The translations under genes were made by a program, and so were the position numbers. A stretch of DNA of 53,221 nucleotides from an uncultured Acetatifactor sp. (GTDB lineage: Bacteria > Bacillota > Clostridia > Lachnospirales > Lachnospiraceae). The notes beneath the pieces are model-generated. The model did no database searches. It was given only the letters and a program-made list of their open reading frames with translations, and was not told the DNA's origin. Below are positions 41,243 to 50,428 of the stretch, piece by piece. Location of the stretch: assembly GCA_910585015.1 (NCBI GenBank), contig CAJUCT010000014.1:35006-88226 (forward strand), read 5' to 3'. Within the stretch, counting starts at the first letter, position 1. Each line of letters begins with the position of its first letter.

Positions 41243-43364
41243 CCTATATAAGACAGGTTCTTTTGGGGAAAGCTTTCCGAATATAGGGATCCTTGGACCC
41301 AAAGTGGATTTTTTTCTCCAATGCGTCTGCTATGATGCCCTTATCCCTGTCAGCGTAAAAGCGGATAAGCGTCTGGACATCTTTGAGGAGGCCGTGCTGC
41401 AGCTGATTGCCTACAAGGCGACGGACAGAAGCGAAATCGCGGATATGCTGTGTCTGTCCAAAGATCTGGTAAGCATTATCATTATCAGGCTGCAGGAGAT
41501 GGGATTGGCCGAGAACAACGGCTATTCGGTGAGCGAAGAGGGGAAAAAGTATCTGAAAGCGGATGCGGAGATTGAAAGCAGTGTGGAGTTCATACAGGGA
41601 AAGCTGTTCGTTCTGAAAAAAACCGGAGAGATATTACCCTATATACATACCGGTGAGTTCGAGACAGAATATGTAGAGACGTATACTCCTGATGACATGA
41701 CAATCGAATGCGGCAGCGCAGGGCGCCCTGTAAAAATTAAAGGCTGGCGGCTGAGACATGAGAGGACGGCGGATAAGGGCAATCAGGACACTATGCTAAA
41801 ACCGGACAGGATAAGGAACGCGCTTCGGCGGTTCAACAGAATCGCGGACCACAATCCCCGATTTGATCAAATCTTATTTAATGAAAATTACATGATAGAG
41901 AATACGAGATCTGAGGATATCCATTTTCATATGCAGGCCGTGGTACAGGAAGGCAACATCGATGAAATACTGGTGTCCGACGGTTTTGTACCCCATGTGG
42001 AGTTTGTAGGACAATATATCAAACAGGTATATCCTAAATTTATCACTCATGTCAAGGAAAAGGCCGTTTTGAAGAGGCTTGGAGACGAAGGAGGGAGCCG
42101 GGAGGAAAGCGGGAATAAAAAGGACGACTTCCAGCCTGAAAAATATCATGAAATACGGAGTATATGGGAAAATATTTGCGAGGGGTACAAAGATCTGGAA
42201 GAACGTTATGCCAGATGTGAGAATGAACCGGCTCCGAACATTTCGCAGGATCGGTACAAGAATGACAAAGCTATCCAGAAGCGCCTGATCACCGACTGCT
42301 ACTCCGCTCTGGAATGGTGCTTTTACTACTACTGCGTTGCGAATCCTCCTTCGGCACAGATAAGGAATGTGTTGATTTCTCAGACATCCATGCATAATGC
42401 CCAGATCGTGGAGGAATTTGCCAGAAAGGCGGGCATCAGGAATCCGCAGGAGTACAGCCCTTTATTCAAGGGAGTGGACGGCGGCAAGATAGAGAGGTTG
42501 TACAAAAGCCAGGAGGATAAGATCCCCAGCATGAACCTGTGTCTGCCGCTGGCGCTGATTGACGCGGCGGAAAACTATGCAGGCCGGATGCGTAAACTGT
42601 TGGTCGAGAGGCCGGGCCTGCTCCATCAGATACTAAAACTGCGCAATCTGCGCAATGATCTGCAGCATCAGACGAAGGCGGAAGACATAAATTTTGATTA
42701 TGTCAGGGAACTTTTTGATCTTGTGAAGGGCTCTATGGCCGTAATCCTTTCGGAGGCCATATCTGAAAACAGCACAGGGCAAAATCCTTCGGGAAGAACG
42801 GCCGATAACAACTCACGTGATCGCCTGCATGCGGAGGTCAGTCTGGAAAGGGCGCTGGGCAACATATATTTCAACAACATACTGCCCGAGGATCTGCGGA
42901 ACGAATGGATCTTGGTATCGCCGGATAAGTCGGCGGACAGATTGCCGGATCCTGCCGGATATATTGATATTCTGTCTCGGATCCTGCAGGAAACCCTGCT
43001 TATTTCCATCAGGGAATATCATAAGGATATCTCCCTTTCCAAAGAAATAATTGTGAGAGAAGTGGAGAAAAGGACGGGTAAAAAGCTTCCGAAGGCACTG
43101 ACGGCCGTAGGGGAAAACTACATAGAGTGTATATTAAAGAATCAAAATTCTACCCTGGGGGCCCACGCCTTGGTTTATCTATATGTGATCAAGCCTGAAA
43201 AGGCAAAGGAGTTGGTGGAAGCGGGCTATCTTGATATCGTAGAGAAAATGCTGGATCACAGAAAGCATGGGAATAATGTATCGCTGCGGGTGGATACACA
43301 GGAACTGAATGCCTTGAGAGACGATATGATTGGGTTATGCAAAAAGATTGGAGGAGAAGTTTGA
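41220..43364 (+). CDS. 714-aa protein with winged helix and HEPN-type motif
   Basis: No whole-length family recognised. The N-terminus (about 1-115) ends in a winged helix (ATDRSEIADMLCLSKDLVS, RLQEMGLAENNGYSVSEEG). The middle (about 330-515) is a helical bundle with the motif LRNLRNDLQHQ: R478-N-D-L-Q-H483 fits the R-x4-H active site of HEPN RNases, with the polar residue after Arg typical of them. The C-terminal part (about 540-714) is another helical domain. HEPN domains are frequent toxic effectors in defence systems; here the assignment rests on the motif and helical context only. It overlaps the helicase gene by 23 bp and the next gene by 1 bp. Confidence 0.65.
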   Translation: MAIPKVFSLYKTGSFGESFPNIGILGPKVDFFLQCVCYDALIPVSVKADKRLDIFEEAVLQLIAYKATDRSEIADMLCLSKDLVSIIIIRLQEMGLAENNGYSVSEEGKKYLKADAEIESSVEFIQGKLFVLKKTGEILPYIHTGEFETEYVETYTPDDMTIECGSAGRPVKIKGWRLRHERTADKGNQDTMLKPDRIRNALRRFNRIADHNPRFDQILFNENYMIENTRSEDIHFHMQAVVQEGNIDEILVSDGFVPHVEFVGQYIKQVYPKFITHVKEKAVLKRLGDEGGSREESGNKKDDFQPEKYHEIRSIWENICEGYKDLEERYARCENEPAPNISQDRYKNDKAIQKRLITDCYSALEWCFYYYCVANPPSAQIRNVLISQTSMHNAQIVEEFARKAGIRNPQEYSPLFKGVDGGKIERLYKSQEDKIPSMNLCLPLALIDAAENYAGRMRKLLVERPGLLHQILKLRNLRNDLQHQTKAEDINFDYVRELFDLVKGSMAVILSEAISENSTGQNPSGRTADNNSRDRLHAEVSLERALGNIYFNNILPEDLRNEWILVSPDKSADRLPDPAGYIDILSRILQETLLISIREYHKDISLSKEIIVREVEKRTGKKLPKALTAVGENYIECILKNQNSTLGAHALVYLYVIKPEKAKELVEAGYLDIVEKMLDHRKHGNNVSLRVDTQELNALRDDMIGLCKKIGGEV

Positions 43365-46093
43365 TGGAAGAGATGATGGAGGCAATGGAAACGGCGGAAA
43401 ACGGTATGACACAGAGCGGCGAAGCCCAGAATAGTGAAACGCAGGACAAGATGACACAGGGCGGCGAAGCCGGAAACGCTGAAACGCAGGACAGGGCCAC
43501 ACAGAGCGTCCAAGCCGAAAATGAGGAAACGCAAAAAGCATTGCAGGCGTGGCATGTCAGACTTGCGCAGAAGGAGGATGATCTAAATGCCCTGCAGATA
43601 AGGCTTTTGGAAGAGAGAACAGAGTTGGAATCCAGGGTGCGGAATGAAAAGCAGGCAATTCAGGCCCGGTTGGACAGGATGAGATCTGATGCAGAGGAAG
43701 AGATAAATCGAAATCGCGAGGAGGCCCAGACGGAACTTGGGGAGAAGCGCAGCGCCTTTGAAGAGCAGCTTGAGGAGAGGCGCAGCGCCTTTGAGGAACA
43801 GCTGAAGGAGAGGCGCAGCGCCTTTGAGGAACAGCTGGAGGAGAAGCGGAGCGCCCTTGAAGAGCAGCTCAAGGAGAAGTTGAACGCCTTTGAGGAGAAG
43901 CGAAACGCCCTTGAAGAACAGTTAGAGGAGAGGCAAAACACCTTTGAGGAGCAGCTGGAGGAGAGGCGCAGCGCCTTTGAACAGCAGCTGGAGGAGAAGC
44001 GAAACGCCCTTGAAGAACAGTTAGAGGAGAGGCAAAACACCTTTGAGGAACAGCTGGAGGAGAGGCGCAGCGCCTTTGAAGAACAGTTAGAGGAGAAGCA
44101 AAACACCTTTGAAGAGCAGCTTGAGGAGAGGCGAAACGTATTGGCGGAGAAGGAGAGTGAGCTGGAAAAGAGAGAAGAAGCTTTGGAAGCCGGACAGAAT
44201 AACCTGGTCAGAAAAGAACGACGTCTGGAACAGAAAGAACAGAGAATCGAGGATGAAAAAGAGGATCTGGAGGAGACTGTAAGGAAACGTTATCCTGACA
44301 TGATCAACAATTATGAGATGCGGATAAAGGCTAAGGACGAGGAACTGGACGGACTGCGCGAACAGCTGGGCGCGCTGATAAAAGAACAGGAAACGGTAAA
44401 AAGTTTTCTAAAAGCATACGGAGAGGACCCGGCGGTTCTTAAACAAAGACTGATCGAGCAAAGTTCGACTATTGAAGATCTGCGCAATGAACTGGCAAAT
44501 CGCACGGATAAATCTCAGACGGATCTGTTGGTGGAGGAGAACAGGAAACTGCGGGAAAAGATAGACCGCCTGTCCGGGGAAAATATGGAATTGACGGGCC
44601 TGCAGAGTGATTACTCCGTTTTGGAGGCAAAGCATAGGACATTGGAACTGCAGTATGGCGATTTGCAGACATCCAATGAAACCTTAAAGAATCTTTTGGA
44701 AACGAAGCAGCAGGAACTTATGAGATTGTCGGCTCCGGAGGCAAGACTGGCCGACAGGGATGAGAGAATTGCGGCTATCAGAAAGGGGATTCTGAAAGAC
44801 GAAAAGGATTTAAAGGGAGCGGGACTGCAGAACGAACAGGACGAGATCCTGTGGCTTGAGGGAATCAGAAAGAAATGCAGCGACTATGGCATCCCTTTTC
44901 AGAGAAGGATATTGTATGCGTTTCACACTGCTTTAAAGATCAACGAGTGGTCCACAATTACCGTTTTGGCCGGAGTCAGCGGAACCGGCAAATCGGAACT
45001 TCCGAGATTGTACGCTGCCTTTGGCGGACTGAATTTTATCAATGTGGCTGTCCAGCCCAATTGGGACAGTCAGGAATCCATGCTGGGATTTTTCAATTCC
45101 ATTGACAATCGGTTTGAGCCGGAACCGCTGTTAAGATTCCTGGTCCAGTGTACGGAAGACGATAAGTATAAGGATTATATGAGTATTGTGTTGCTGGATG
45201 AGATGAACCTGGCTTATGTGGAACACTATTTTGCCGAGTTTCTGAGCAAGCTGGAAGCCCGCAGGGGAATGAAAAAGCAGGAACTTCCCCAGGTAGAGGT
45301 AAAGCTTGGCGCCGGCGTCGAGCCATATGAGTTAAAGCTTGCGAGAACCATTCTGTGGACGGGAACCATGAATCAGGACGAGACTACCAAATCGCTGTCC
45401 GACAAGGTACTGGACCGCGGGCTAGTGATCAATTTTCCCAGACCTAAGACCTTATCCAGCAGAAACAGCATGAAGATCATTTCGGAGCAGATTGGCGACA
45501 ACCGGCCCAAATTGAACAAAGCCACATGGGGAAAATGGACCACCCATGAAATTGATTTCTCCCAGCAGCAATTGAACGAGATAAACCGTTATAAGCGGAT
45601 TGTGGAAGATATCAATGATCGTCTGGAAAAAGTGGGACGGGCCCTGGGACACAGGGTATGGCAGTCAGTCGAGTACTATATCGCCAATTATCCCACTGTC
45701 CGCAAGGCAAAAAGCGAGGCGGGGGAAGAAGTCACTGGCGAGTTGAAGGCAGCCATGGAAATCGCCTTTGAGGATCAGATTGTGCAAAAGATCATGCCCA
45801 AGCTGAGAGGTATCGAAACCCGGGGTAAGGGCAGACAGAGCTTGCAGGAAATAGAGGATCTGTTGGAAAAAGAAGGTTTTGAAAACCTTAAGGACGATTT
45901 TGAGATGGCCTGTGAACAGGGATACGGGCAGTTTATGTGGAGCAGCGCAAAATATCTGGACAGAGACGAGGAGGGTGCGGAAAAAGGGGAAGCCACTGGT
46001 CTGAACGGAGACGGGGAAGACGCGGCAAAAGAGGAAGCAGCCGGTTTGGAAGAACCCGGGAGCCCGGAGGAACACGGCACTGAACAGATCTGA
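43364..46093 (+). CDS. McrB-like AAA+ NTPase with hendecad coiled coil
   Basis: 909 residues from ATG 43364, coupled to the previous gene by TGATG with GGAGGAG upstream. A Gln/Glu-rich start is followed by a long coiled coil (about 55-480), including an 11-residue repeat block EEQLEERRSAF (about 128-260). The AAA+ domain (about 510-760) has Walker A GVSGTGKSE near 536, Walker B VLLDEMN near 609, and the McrB/AAA_5 sensor GTMNQDETTKSLSDKVLDRG. A helical lid and acidic tail end the protein. McrB proteins form motor rings that work with an McrC-type partner; the 1309-aa gene that follows fills that position. It probably extends as a rod-and-ring sensor. Confidence 0.88.
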   Translation: MEEMMEAMETAENGMTQSGEAQNSETQDKMTQGGEAGNAETQDRATQSVQAENEETQKALQAWHVRLAQKEDDLNALQIRLLEERTELESRVRNEKQAIQARLDRMRSDAEEEINRNREEAQTELGEKRSAFEEQLEERRSAFEEQLKERRSAFEEQLEEKRSALEEQLKEKLNAFEEKRNALEEQLEERQNTFEEQLEERRSAFEQQLEEKRNALEEQLEERQNTFEEQLEERRSAFEEQLEEKQNTFEEQLEERRNVLAEKESELEKREEALEAGQNNLVRKERRLEQKEQRIEDEKEDLEETVRKRYPDMINNYEMRIKAKDEELDGLREQLGALIKEQETVKSFLKAYGEDPAVLKQRLIEQSSTIEDLRNELANRTDKSQTDLLVEENRKLREKIDRLSGENMELTGLQSDYSVLEAKHRTLELQYGDLQTSNETLKNLLETKQQELMRLSAPEARLADRDERIAAIRKGILKDEKDLKGAGLQNEQDEILWLEGIRKKCSDYGIPFQRRILYAFHTALKINEWSTITVLAGVSGTGKSELPRLYAAFGGLNFINVAVQPNWDSQESMLGFFNSIDNRFEPEPLLRFLVQCTEDDKYKDYMSIVLLDEMNLAYVEHYFAEFLSKLEARRGMKKQELPQVEVKLGAGVEPYELKLARTILWTGTMNQDETTKSLSDKVLDRGLVINFPRPKTLSSRNSMKIISEQIGDNRPKLNKATWGKWTTHEIDFSQQQLNEINRYKRIVEDINDRLEKVGRALGHRVWQSVEYYIANYPTVRKAKSEAGEEVTGELKAAMEIAFEDQIVQKIMPKLRGIETRGKGRQSLQEIEDLLEKEGFENLKDDFEMACEQGYGQFMWSSAKYLDRDEEGAEKGEATGLNGDGEDAAKEEAAGLEEPGSPEEHGTEQI
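43745..44145 (+). repeat. 33-bp tandem repeats encoding hendecads
   Basis: About eleven 33-bp units plus one 21-bp partial unit, each coding for variants of EEQLEERRSAF (alternatives RQNTF, KRNAL, KRSAL, KQNTF). Units are in frame with each other. DNA similarity between units is high enough for slippage, so copy number may vary between strains. Confidence 0.85.
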
Positions 46094-46123
46094 CAGGCGC
46101 AGCTTCGGAAAGGAAGATGAGAT

Positions 46124-49100
46124 ATGAGTCAGATTGAAAATTATGAACAATATTGCAGGGCATTTCATGAAGACGCAGACAATAAAAGTAAATCTGATGC
46201 GGCGCTTCTGCTGTATGTCCAGAATTGGATCATAAGGATCCTGGATTTTGTGGAGGAAGACGCCATGGATTTCAGCCTGAAAAAGCTGTTGGCGGAAAAC
46301 GCCGATAAGTCTTTTCTGCGGGATTCCAAGGAGGATGCTCTGTCGAGCATTATTGACGATACGGAATTGGCGTTCCGATATATTGTGGATCATATGCGCG
46401 AAAAGATCGTCAGGGAAAATGTCCGTGTGCCGGTACATAAGGTCAGGGAGATCAACGGTTATGGTCTGAACTGGCTGGGCAGACAGTCCGGGAACACAAT
46501 AAAGCAGAAGATATCTTCCGCCGGTAATTCCGTTATGGCGCTGCAGAGGAGAATGAGCCTGGACACAGGGGAGAATCGGTTATTTGTGGCCTTTGCGAAA
46601 GAAGTATACAATCTCCTGGAGATTAAGCTGGACAATAACGTGCCCTGCAGGGACAGGGAGAAAGCTTTTTACAGTGAACTCTCCGCGTTTTTGCATGGAG
46701 CGGATATCCGGGAAATAAAAAGGTGGGAGAATTTTGCGCCGAACAATACCCTGCTGTCGGACCAGAATTACAAAAAAATATGGAATGGCTGGAACGGTCT
46801 TAAAAAACTGGACGATCTGGTAAAGGCGGACAGCGACTACATGGATATCCGGCTGACGATTATATTTTTTGTGGAGCTTTTGACGCAGACCAGAGAATTT
46901 TTGCGGATCCCGCAGATGCCGGTGGAGGTGGATTATGACAGCTTTCGAATCCATCTCGGCGATCAGGTCATATATGGCCTGGATCAAAAAAAATGCGAAG
47001 TGACGGTGCGGCAGGAGAATAACTGTGTTTATGTAAAGAGGGCAGGAAAGGAATGCAGGGCATTAATTGAGGATAAAAAATTAATCATTTATGCAGACGG
47101 CCAAGTGGTTAGCGAGTATGCAGTCACCATAGGCAGTATGGCAAAATGTGTGCGCCTCTTTCTCATAAAAACAGGTATCGGAACAGAAAGACATTCCGGC
47201 ATGGAGAGCAGCCCCGGCAAAAGAAAGTACAGTAATATCATTATGGATTTCTTTTCCCTTCATCCACAGTTTATCGGGGACTTTGGGGCGGTTGAGAAGA
47301 TGCCCGGGAGAATGTTACAGCAGGATTATTCCTGCCGTAACATGGATGGTAACGCGAGAGTGTACCATATACCGTGCGATAAGACCAATGCCATAAAAAT
47401 GGCGCAGGGTATAACAGAGACATATACGGTGTCATATGCTGCGGATCACGGCTCCATGGAGCAGATGAAAAGACTTATGCATATGATGGAAAACCATATT
47501 TCTACAGACAGTATTACATTTATTACCCCGGATGCGCTTAACGAATTTCAGCTCAGCATGATACACAAGGCGGTGCGCATGGCTTACCGAAACGTGAAGA
47601 ATATACCGCGGAGTATCGGCGTGGCCTTTGATTTTCAGGCCACGGAAGCTTTTGAGGTTTTCAGCCCGGGCTATTTTCTGTTGATAGCAGATCTAATAGA
47701 CGATGAGATTACGTTTACCCTGATCGAAGGGAAATATAATGAGCAGTTAGTGGCAGAGATTCCGGAGAGTAAGGGGATTGTATGGGAACGTCATCCGTCA
47801 TTTTCCCTATCCTGTAAAGAGGAAGTGGACAACAGGATTATCGACCCTCTGATAAAGGCCGGGTGTATAGAGGGGGAAAAAATATACAGGCTTATGGGGC
47901 TGGAGGGATTATATGACGAGGCCGGTAAACTGAGCTTTTTCTTCGGAGAAGGAAACTGGTTTGAGGCAGGACGGGAGGCCCTGCCGCCTGTAAAGCTTAA
48001 CATAACGGAAGAGATTGCCCGATTTATTAACAGACACCGTTCAATTATGGGTTCATCCAAGGTGCATGTCATCTCAATGGCGGAGCAGTTTATAATTAAG
48101 GGATACAAAACTGTTTACAGGACTAAGGCAGACGCTTTGAACGGATGCTTGAGACTGGAAAAGCTGCAGGCACAGACGGATATATTGTTATGGCACGATC
48201 ACCTGCCGGATCTTGCGATAAAGCTTATGTATGACAAATTCGATCTGGTAAAGAATATAAGAATAGAACCAAGGTTTAACATAAGGCAGGCAATTGAGAT
48301 TGAAAACACGTTTACCCTTCCCGGTGGTTGTAAGGAATACCATTTCAGGCTTGTGCAGGATAACAGGGCGGGAAAAGTGCAGTATGAGGCGGTAATAAAA
48401 AATTCCGCCTTCCCGTTAAAAGAAGATACGGACTGCAAATTGCGTATGACTTACCAGTATGGCGCGGAGGAACCGTATGAACTGGTATTTGTTCCGACAG
48501 ATCCCGGGAGGGCGGGCTTTGTGGAGGCCAAGGTATGCTGGAGTAAACTGGAGGAATACCCCTACATGGACCTGGACAGCCCGGAATTTCCCTACTGTAT
48601 GACATGGGAAGAATTGAAAACCCATCCAGGTAAGGACGGCGGCACCATCAATGTATACGATGAACTGAAGAGACAATACCATCTGATAAAGGAAGGGCAC
48701 GGGACCTGTGATGTGTCCGCGTATCCCGTAACAAGAGACAAGCAGGGCAACAGACGGGGAGTATTCCCTTACGAGATACAGGGTGAAACGGTTACTGTAT
48801 CCTGGAATGAACGAAACTGGGAGAAAGGTGCGGAAAAGCCGGAAAATATTAATGTGATTTCCTTTTTACTTGACGAGGATACCAGGAAAGCGGAGAGATA
48901 TAGAATCAGGGATTTGATGTCCGCACGGGGGACCAATGATCTGTGGTTCAGAAACGCAAAAGGGGTATATCAATGTATTGTAAGCCTTGAATATAAAAAT
49001 TGCGAGAGGGAAATTGCTATATACGAAAACAATTTTGATGATTCGGATTCTTTCTGGCCGGGAATTAACGATGTTTCATTTGAAGTTAAGGAAATAAGCG

Positions 49101-50053
49101 AGGGAAAATTGGTAGCAGTCAATGTTCATGACGAATCCCGCTCCGAATATAAGGCGCCGAAAAAGTACATTGCGAAGCAGATCCATGGGGGAAAAACCCC
49201 TCCCAGACATCTTATTAATCCCTATTTCGGCAAATGGACAAGAACGCTTTTCGCCAATAACCGTTCGCTGGCGGACAGGGAATGCCCCCTGGATTTCAGG
49301 CAGGCGTTTGCGGAAATCGTGAAAGACTGGGTTGGGCTGTTCGATCAATATGAGAACAAGAAGGATAAGTACGTGATATTTACCTGCTTATCTCTTGGAG
49401 CGCGGAATATAGGTAAAGATTACTTTGCCGTAGCGGATCGGGCTCTGGAAATGTATCGCCAGGGGGAGATGGAAATACCGCCTGAGATAGGATGCGCGTT
49501 GGGGGATCTGTCCCAGCAGGATGAGCGCGGGCTGCTTAAGGCTATTTGCTTAAGTGTAGAGGACAGGGCGGAACTAATAGGCATATTATCGAAGGCTTTG
49601 TGGCACGATGAAAACTTTGTTTACAATGCGGACAGAGAACTTCTTCTTACGGAAAATTTCCAGGCATCCATAAAATATGTCACGGCTGTAATCGATAATA
49701 AAAGGAGTGCGGCATACAGTTTAAATGATTGGGAGAAGGCCAGAATAAGGACCTGCCTTGAGTATATTCTGGGCGTATTGCGTCTGAGAAAAATCAATGA
49801 TCCCATGATAAACAAGCAATATCTTTCACTGAACAACAGCAGGCTGCAGGATTTGTACCGCTGTGTGGAAAGTATGGCTGACAATAATATAGAAATCCAT
49901 TCGTTTCTGAAGTTGGAAATAAGTAATAAGGGTCGTTACAAACAGATCTGTGATCTATTGTATGTTCTCCTGGTATACCTGACAGGACAGAACGCGGAAG
50001 GAGAGATTAAGATTTCCGGAATTTTGGATCAGACAGAAGTGGAAGGAAAATAA
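46124..50053 (+). CDS. DUF2357-like giant protein, McrB partner
   Basis: 1309 residues, the largest gene here. The N-terminal region (about 70-290) resembles DUF2357: VRVPVHKVREINGYGLNWLG near 100, then RQSGNTIKQKI and MSLDTGENRLFVAFAKEVY, followed by a helical stretch. DUF2357 proteins are encoded beside McrB-like NTPases and carry nuclease-type domains in many cases; I could not place a D...ExK set with confidence. The rest is beta-rich with repeated Ig-like patterns (HFRLVQDNRAGKVQYEAVI, TVSWNERNWEKGAEKPENI) and a helical end. No signal peptide. Ribosome site AAGGAAG. It ends the cluster at a terminator. Confidence 0.7.
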   Translation: MSQIENYEQYCRAFHEDADNKSKSDAALLLYVQNWIIRILDFVEEDAMDFSLKKLLAENADKSFLRDSKEDALSSIIDDTELAFRYIVDHMREKIVRENVRVPVHKVREINGYGLNWLGRQSGNTIKQKISSAGNSVMALQRRMSLDTGENRLFVAFAKEVYNLLEIKLDNNVPCRDREKAFYSELSAFLHGADIREIKRWENFAPNNTLLSDQNYKKIWNGWNGLKKLDDLVKADSDYMDIRLTIIFFVELLTQTREFLRIPQMPVEVDYDSFRIHLGDQVIYGLDQKKCEVTVRQENNCVYVKRAGKECRALIEDKKLIIYADGQVVSEYAVTIGSMAKCVRLFLIKTGIGTERHSGMESSPGKRKYSNIIMDFFSLHPQFIGDFGAVEKMPGRMLQQDYSCRNMDGNARVYHIPCDKTNAIKMAQGITETYTVSYAADHGSMEQMKRLMHMMENHISTDSITFITPDALNEFQLSMIHKAVRMAYRNVKNIPRSIGVAFDFQATEAFEVFSPGYFLLIADLIDDEITFTLIEGKYNEQLVAEIPESKGIVWERHPSFSLSCKEEVDNRIIDPLIKAGCIEGEKIYRLMGLEGLYDEAGKLSFFFGEGNWFEAGREALPPVKLNITEEIARFINRHRSIMGSSKVHVISMAEQFIIKGYKTVYRTKADALNGCLRLEKLQAQTDILLWHDHLPDLAIKLMYDKFDLVKNIRIEPRFNIRQAIEIENTFTLPGGCKEYHFRLVQDNRAGKVQYEAVIKNSAFPLKEDTDCKLRMTYQYGAEEPYELVFVPTDPGRAGFVEAKVCWSKLEEYPYMDLDSPEFPYCMTWEELKTHPGKDGGTINVYDELKRQYHLIKEGHGTCDVSAYPVTRDKQGNRRGVFPYEIQGETVTVSWNERNWEKGAEKPENINVISFLLDEDTRKAERYRIRDLMSARGTNDLWFRNAKGVYQCIVSLEYKNCEREIAIYENNFDDSDSFWPGINDVSFEVKEISEGKLVAVNVHDESRSEYKAPKKYIAKQIHGGKTPPRHLINPYFGKWTRTLFANNRSLADRECPLDFRQAFAEIVKDWVGLFDQYENKKDKYVIFTCLSLGARNIGKDYFAVADRALEMYRQGEMEIPPEIGCALGDLSQQDERGLLKAICLSVEDRAELIGILSKALWHDENFVYNADRELLLTENFQASIKYVTAVIDNKRSAAYSLNDWEKARIRTCLEYILGVLRLRKINDPMINKQYLSLNNSRLQDLYRCVESMADNNIEIHSFLKLEISNKGRYKQICDLLYVLLVYLTGQNAEGEIKISGILDQTEVEGK

Positions 50054-50056
50054 CGT

Positions 50057-50096
50057 CATCATAGGCCATTCCCCTGGCAGTGGGAGTGGCCCTTTT
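50057..50096 (+). terminator. Terminator of the large cluster (repeat copy A)
   Basis: GGCCATTCCC (50064-50073) pairs with GGGAGTGGCC (50082-50091) with one G-T pair, followed by CTTTTTATT. It starts 4 bp after the last stop codon. The 35 bp at 50057-50091 recur exactly at 51631-51665. Confidence 0.85.
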
Positions 50097-50428
50097 TATT
50101 GACTGGAGAAAAAGGCAGCAGGCGGCAACAAGATATTTACTATAACATAAAATGTAATAAAAAGTATCAAATTGAGAGTGGTTTATCCTATATATAACCA
50201 AAGATATGTTTGGAATATAATCTCGTATGATTACTTGACAAAGAGAGGTCGATAGTTTATAATATAAAGTATCATAATAAAAATATATTTGATAATTTGC
50301 CCATACATTAAAAGTTTTTACAAAACAATGTTCCGATTATGGAAATAATTCAATTTAGATGGGGAGGCGATTAAAATGAAACACTAAAATAGTTCTTTAT
50401 TGAAACTGCAAACAGAAAGGAGTCAATA
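50097..50428 (+). other. A+T-rich gap with promoter and mini-ORF
   Basis: No protein gene longer than a few codons. It holds a consensus promoter (50235-50263) and a three-codon ORF (MKH, 50376-50387) behind GGGGAGG. This is either a leader or the front of a lost gene. The actual gene starts at 50429 behind AAAGGAG. Confidence 0.5.
50235..50263 (+). promoter_or_regulatory. Consensus sigma-A promoter
   Basis: TTGACA (50235-50240), a 17-bp spacer and TATAAT (50258-50263), both exact consensus. The predicted transcript start near 50270 leaves a leader of about 160 nt before the exported-protein gene. Confidence 0.85.

Noticed and set aside
43745..44145. Possible CRISPR array because of regular 33-bp repeats
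   Set aside because: The units are contiguous, in frame, have no unique spacers, and encode a coiled coil inside a large ORF.
45665..46438. 257-codon minus-strand frame across the McrB/DUF2357 junction
   Set aside because: Crosses two plus-strand genes, Phe/Leu-rich shadow composition, no ribosome site.
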